From assembly GCA_030407315.1 (NCBI GenBank), contig JALQPE010002111.1:1-64000 (forward strand): a stretch of DNA of 64,000 nucleotides, given 5' to 3'. The position numbers and the translations under genes are program-made. The DNA is from Asparagopsis taxiformis. Its lineage: Eukaryota; Rhodophyta; Florideophyceae; Bonnemaisoniales; Bonnemaisoniaceae. Shown here piece by piece: positions 60,523 to 64,000 of the stretch. Position 1 is the first letter of the stretch. Every line of letters starts with the position of its first letter. Under the pieces are notes generated by a model, which was not told the DNA's origin, made no database searches, and saw only the letters and a list, made by a program, of their open reading frames with translations.

Positions 60523-63261
60523 TCATGCGCCGCTCTGTGCGTTGCCACTCTCCGAAGCGTTTTGCATCATCGGCTGCTGCTGCTGTGGTTGCGGCAGTGG
60601 TGGCGGCGGTGCCATCGTCGCTTGCGACGCTTGATTCGTCAAATCGACTGGCGTCTGACCGGATATGCTCCGATACGCCGACGCTGCATTGTGATACGCC
60701 GCAGCTGCTTGCTGCATAGCCGATTGATACTGCATCTTGGCCGCTTCATTCACAACATTGTTGGATTGAAACGCTTGCGGCACCATGGGCGCCATTGCAA
60801 TCTGCTCCGACGACGACGCGGGCACTTGCTGTTGTGCGGGCGGGACAACTACCGACGACGGATTATTCGACGCCATCATCTGATTTTGACCACCTGGTAC
60901 GGTGCCGTAGAATGACAGCGCATTCGTGTTTGCACTCTGCGGTAGCGACGAAATATTCGGCACAAGCGCCTGTGTATTCGGCTGCGCATTCATCGCTGGC
61001 GATGCGATCTGCGCCGCTGGCAATTGTGCTGGCGGCACAACACGCTGTTGCATCATCATTTGTTGATTCGGTACCATGACTTGCGGCACCATTTGAGCGC
61101 CAATTCCTTCCGCCGATTGATTCGGGGTGGTATTGGGAGTCGATGGTGCCATCGCCGTTTGCGTGTTCGACATCGGTTGAACCAGCGATGGAACCGTTGA
61201 CACCGATGAATACAGCTGTTGTGGATTGTAACTACCATAGTACATAGCAGGATTCACAGTTTGATATGCTGCAAACAATCCCATTGGATCTTGAACCGGG
61301 ACCGGGTTCACCGATCCGTACATCTGGAACGGATTTGGAACCATCATTGGATTCATCGGCAGCCCTGGCGCAGCCGAATGGTACATCGCACCTGGATTGG
61401 CTGCCGCCATTGCTGCAGCTGAAGTTGGCGCTGCTGCTGCGGCAGTCCCGTTGGAAGCACCGTCTGGCGACTCGGAACGCTTACTTGATTGCTTGGGTGG
61501 ACGTGACGATTTGCTCGCCTTTGATTTGGGCTTGCGCGTCTTCGAACTATAACGTTCAGCTAACAAAGCGGCAGCGCCGACATTATCCTCCTCCTCCTCC
61601 TCTTCAGAATCATCATCCTCCAATTCCACCAGATCATTAGATTTACTCGCTTTCTTGCCCTTGGCCAGACCTACAAGATCACTATCGCTCTTCTCACGTC
61701 GACTGAGCGAAGGCTTGGCGGCACGACGGGAACGCTTTTCAGTCGTGTTTGGAGCGGGCGCCTTCCTCGGTTCCGGTGCAACGTCATACCGACGAAACGG
61801 ATAGTCGGCACGCAAATCACGCGTTCCGTAGCTATCACGAGAATCGCGTGGAGGTCGCGAATCTCGCTCATTCCGACTCTCCCGTTCGTTGCGATCATCA
61901 CGTTCAATATTCGATTCATATGGACGACGTCGCTCCGGCTCTCTCTCTGGTTTCCTCGGTGGATGCCGTTCCATGCGCTGCATCGGAAGACTGTTGTCGG
62001 AATCTGACGACTCGTAACGATTCGCTGCATTTCTCTCATGGTCCGAGTAGACTTCCTGTGCACGATCATCGTACCCTTCATCCTCGCTCTGTGCCGAGAT
62101 GTTATCGACGGTAGGCGGCACGGAACGCTCAAGAGTGCCGGTCCTAATGGAATTACGGTAGCGTTGAAGTGAAGATTGTAGCGTTTCAGAAACTGCAATG
62201 GCTCTCGTTAGCTCTTCTTCCTTGGACATGTTCATTGAAAGCTGGGTGAGATTCTGCGAGATCAACTTGCACCGAGCGGCGAGTTCGGTGCAAAGGTCCT
62301 CTTTCAACTCGGCGACGGAGGAAGCATTATCAATGAGATTGGCGAACAAATTTGCAGTATTCTCCACCTCTGCCAACGACATGGTCTCCGGTAAAGTGCG
62401 TGAGCTGGAGCCACGGAAAGTGTCCGGGGCGGATACGGGGCAGACCCATGGAAGAGGAGTGGAAGGAATTTCCGGAAATCGAATGCGTGACTTCTTACTA
62501 TTATAGCGCTCGATGAGGAAACCGGCATCTGGATCGTAGCGACCATTGTAAATAACAGACAACTCTTCCGCCCATGCGCGAATGAGTATCATGACTCGTT
62601 CGGCAACATCAGTAGTTTGGCCTCTAAATCCGGGCTGAACACGCGCCTTGCCAAAGATAGGAATCATGCTCTTGACACCGTTCTTATAATCGGGAACGAC
62701 AAAGCGCCAAAGCCTTCGGAAAAACTTTTCATTAGCGACGTAGCGATAGAAATAGGGACAAGTTCTCATGAGCTCATCCAACAACGCAAGCGTGTTGAGA
62801 ACAGCAATTTGGTCCTCGGACTTGAGACGCTTCCTCAACGCAAAAGCCACGGCCTGACCGCCGGTGAGGGAGGTGTTCGGGGCGGGCAAAGTAGGATCGG
62901 TGGAGCGGTCGAGAACGATATCGACCAATTCCAAACGGCGTCTCTCGGCGTCGTCCTCGCTGATGCCGGGCTCGGTGGCCTCGTCGACCATGACGATAAC
63001 GCGGAGGAGAAAGGGGTCGCTCATGGCGGAGACGCGCTGACGGTCGGGATGGGTGGTGCGCAGGGTGCGGGGCGGCGGGACGCCCCGACCTGTGTTGTAG
63101 CTACCGGTGTATGCGTAGGGGGATTCGCGACGCGACATGGCGGTTGGGAGACGGGAGGGCGGGGAGAGTTTGCGCGCGGGTCGAAGGATGATAGTTGGAT
63201 TTTCAAAGTTGTGTAACGAAGGATGGGCTGCGTTTGGTGGCGATAACCAATGAGAAGACAT
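60523..63261 (-). CDS. TOM1-like protein: VHS and GAT domains
   Basis: 912 codons from the ATG at 63261; an alternative ATG at 63138 (MSRRESPYAY) would still keep the VHS domain. VHS domain at about 84-235 (VAFALRKRLKSEDQIAVLNTLALLDELMRTC), then a GAT three-helix domain at about 280-380 (VAELKEDLCTELAARCKLISQNLTQLS). The C-terminal half is Arg/Glu/Ser-rich with an acidic run (DDDSEEEEEEDN), then a long Gln/Pro/Met/Ala-rich disordered tail. This matches TOM1/TOL proteins, which bind ubiquitinated cargo and act in place of ESCRT-0 in endosomal sorting. Its start is 99 bp from the CAP gene's stop. Confidence 0.88.
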   Translation of the reverse strand: MSSHWLSPPNAAHPSLHNFENPTIILRPARKLSPPSRLPTAMSRRESPYAYTGSYNTGRGVPPPRTLRTTHPDRQRVSAMSDPFLLRVIVMVDEATEPGISEDDAERRRLELVDIVLDRSTDPTLPAPNTSLTGGQAVAFALRKRLKSEDQIAVLNTLALLDELMRTCPYFYRYVANEKFFRRLWRFVVPDYKNGVKSMIPIFGKARVQPGFRGQTTDVAERVMILIRAWAEELSVIYNGRYDPDAGFLIERYNSKKSRIRFPEIPSTPLPWVCPVSAPDTFRGSSSRTLPETMSLAEVENTANLFANLIDNASSVAELKEDLCTELAARCKLISQNLTQLSMNMSKEEELTRAIAVSETLQSSLQRYRNSIRTGTLERSVPPTVDNISAQSEDEGYDDRAQEVYSDHERNAANRYESSDSDNSLPMQRMERHPPRKPEREPERRRPYESNIERDDRNERESRNERDSRPPRDSRDSYGTRDLRADYPFRRYDVAPEPRKAPAPNTTEKRSRRAAKPSLSRREKSDSDLVGLAKGKKASKSNDLVELEDDDSEEEEEEDNVGAAALLAERYSSKTRKPKSKASKSSRPPKQSSKRSESPDGASNGTAAAAAPTSAAAMAAANPGAMYHSAAPGLPMNPMMVPNPFQMYGSVNPVPVQDPMGLFAAYQTVNPAMYYGSYNPQQLYSSVSTVPSLVQPMSNTQTAMAPSTPNTTPNQSAEGIGAQMVPQVMVPNQQMMMQQRVVPPAQLPAAQIASPAMNAQPNTQALVPNISSLPQSANTNALSFYGTVPGGQNQMMASNNPSSVVVPPAQQQVPASSSEQIAMAPMVPQAFQSNNVVNEAAKMQYQSAMQQAAAAYHNAASAYRSISGQTPVDLTNQASQATMAPPPPLPQPQQQQPMMQNASESGNAQSGA

Positions 63262-63360
63262 GATATGTTGATTCACTTGCTGTAGGACAAAATTGACCTA
63301 AATCAACTGCCAGCAAATTTATGTGCCACTCACTACTTTCGCAATCGTGTGATACTTAAT

Positions 63361-63831
63361 TTAGTTTCGTCGTTGTGCAAACACTTGCGTCCAGAAGAGA
63401 GTTCCCTTGCCGTTGGCCGCTACCGCAATCCCGATGTCGCTCATTTCTTTCGCGAGGATGTTTCTCCGATGCCCTCTGCTCTTCATTAGCGCCCGGAACA
63501 CAGATCCCGCCGATAAATACCCGGATGCTACGTTCTCGGCACATCGTCTATACTTGTACTGCGTGTCTTTAATTCTATCCGATACTTGGCGTCCGTCCGA
63601 GCCCGTGTGACTACAGTGTCGCATGTGTCTCGCTTGGTCTATGGAGTGTACTTTGGCCGCAGCTGTCAATGCTTCGGAAGATTCTAGAGCACTGAGATTA
63701 CGTCGCACGCGCGCATCATTCGTTAGCTCCAATAATTCCGCTACAAACACCTCATGTAATTCGGTGCACACCTCTCGCTGTGGTGCCCACCCACAAATCA
63801 ACGGTAATAATGGTCGAACAAATAGTTTCAT
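63361..63831 (-). CDS. CAP-domain (SCP/PR-1-like) protein
   Basis: 156 codons from the ATG at 63831. A short, weak signal-like N-terminus (MKLFVRPLLPLICGW) precedes a CAP domain with the core motifs HSIDQA (62-67), CSHTGSDG (73-80, H75), CAENVASGY (97-105, E99) and GHRRNIL (120-126, H121). It resembles bacterial YkwD-type CAP domains more than plant PR-1. Secreted or lumenal, with lipid/sterol binding or wall-related roles suggested by the family. No C-terminal extension. Confidence 0.85.
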   Translation of the reverse strand: MKLFVRPLLPLICGWAPQREVCTELHEVFVAELLELTNDARVRRNLSALESSEALTAAAKVHSIDQARHMRHCSHTGSDGRQVSDRIKDTQYKYRRCAENVASGYLSAGSVFRALMKSRGHRRNILAKEMSDIGIAVAANGKGTLFWTQVFAQRRN

Positions 63832-64000
63832 CGATCGCTGCAATTCTCTTACACTACCTTTCTACCGCCTATTGCCTTTTGATCGATCATTCTCGACTGC
63901 GTTATATACTGCCGCATTGTCGAGCTACATGCGCTTAATCGAGACACTGTCATACTCAGATTAGCGCACATGTCCTACTTTTCTCAGCATCACTTCACGT
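63832..64000. other. Window edge
   Basis: Presumed promoter region of the CAP gene. TTATATAC near 63901-63908 lies about 70 bp upstream of its ATG and could serve as a TATA box in either orientation. Confidence 0.3.

Overview
The window looks like nuclear DNA of a photosynthetic eukaryote with compact, essentially single-exon genes, most likely a red alga (florideophyte-like). The evidence is a plastid-type fructose-1,6-bisphosphatase with an N-terminal extension, a mitochondrial gamma-carbonic-anhydrase-like protein, eL36, importin beta, a two-domain trehalose-phosphate synthase and an intron-bearing tRNA-Ala, with no introns visible in any host gene. Species identity is inference; no database was searched.

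Region 1 (about 1.0-27.9 kb) is a dense block of large DNA-transposon-like material. It holds two divergent copies of a ~1150-residue transposase-like protein resembling CACTA/EnSpm (Tnp2-type) transposases, a broken ParB-like gene, an intact fusion of a ParB-like domain to a beta-class DNA adenine methyltransferase, and two genes of a DUF7869-like family, one truncated and one with a stop and a frameshift. Upstream of each transposase lies a divergent unit with a TATA-like motif, a strong RNA-hairpin sequence and intron-like segments (GT...CTAAC...AG), followed by an array of short palindromic repeats. Two further arrays of palindromic units lie at 1.0-2.2 kb and 6.3-7.0 kb.

Region 2 (27.9-39.2 kb) holds two decayed LTR retrotransposons on the minus strand: a Ty3/gypsy remnant with gag fused to a partial RT, RNase H and integrase, and a Ty1/copia element of about 7.85 kb with both LTRs, itself interrupted by two insertions. 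A tRNA-Ala(AGC) gene with a 30-nt intron sits 260 bp beyond the copia element.

Region 3 (39.5-46 kb) contains three tandem, same-strand paralogues encoding secreted proteins with a Thr/Pro-rich or short linker and a C-terminal coiled coil with conserved cysteines. I do not recognise the family.

Region 4 (46.2-63.9 kb) is a compact housekeeping block: PAK-like CRIB kinase (-), plastid FBPase (-), amino-acid transporter (+), TPS/TPP (+), Sam50 (-), gamma-CA-like (-), eL36 (-), importin beta (+), TOM1-like VHS/GAT protein (-) and a CAP-domain protein (-). Some intergenic gaps are only 69-110 bp.
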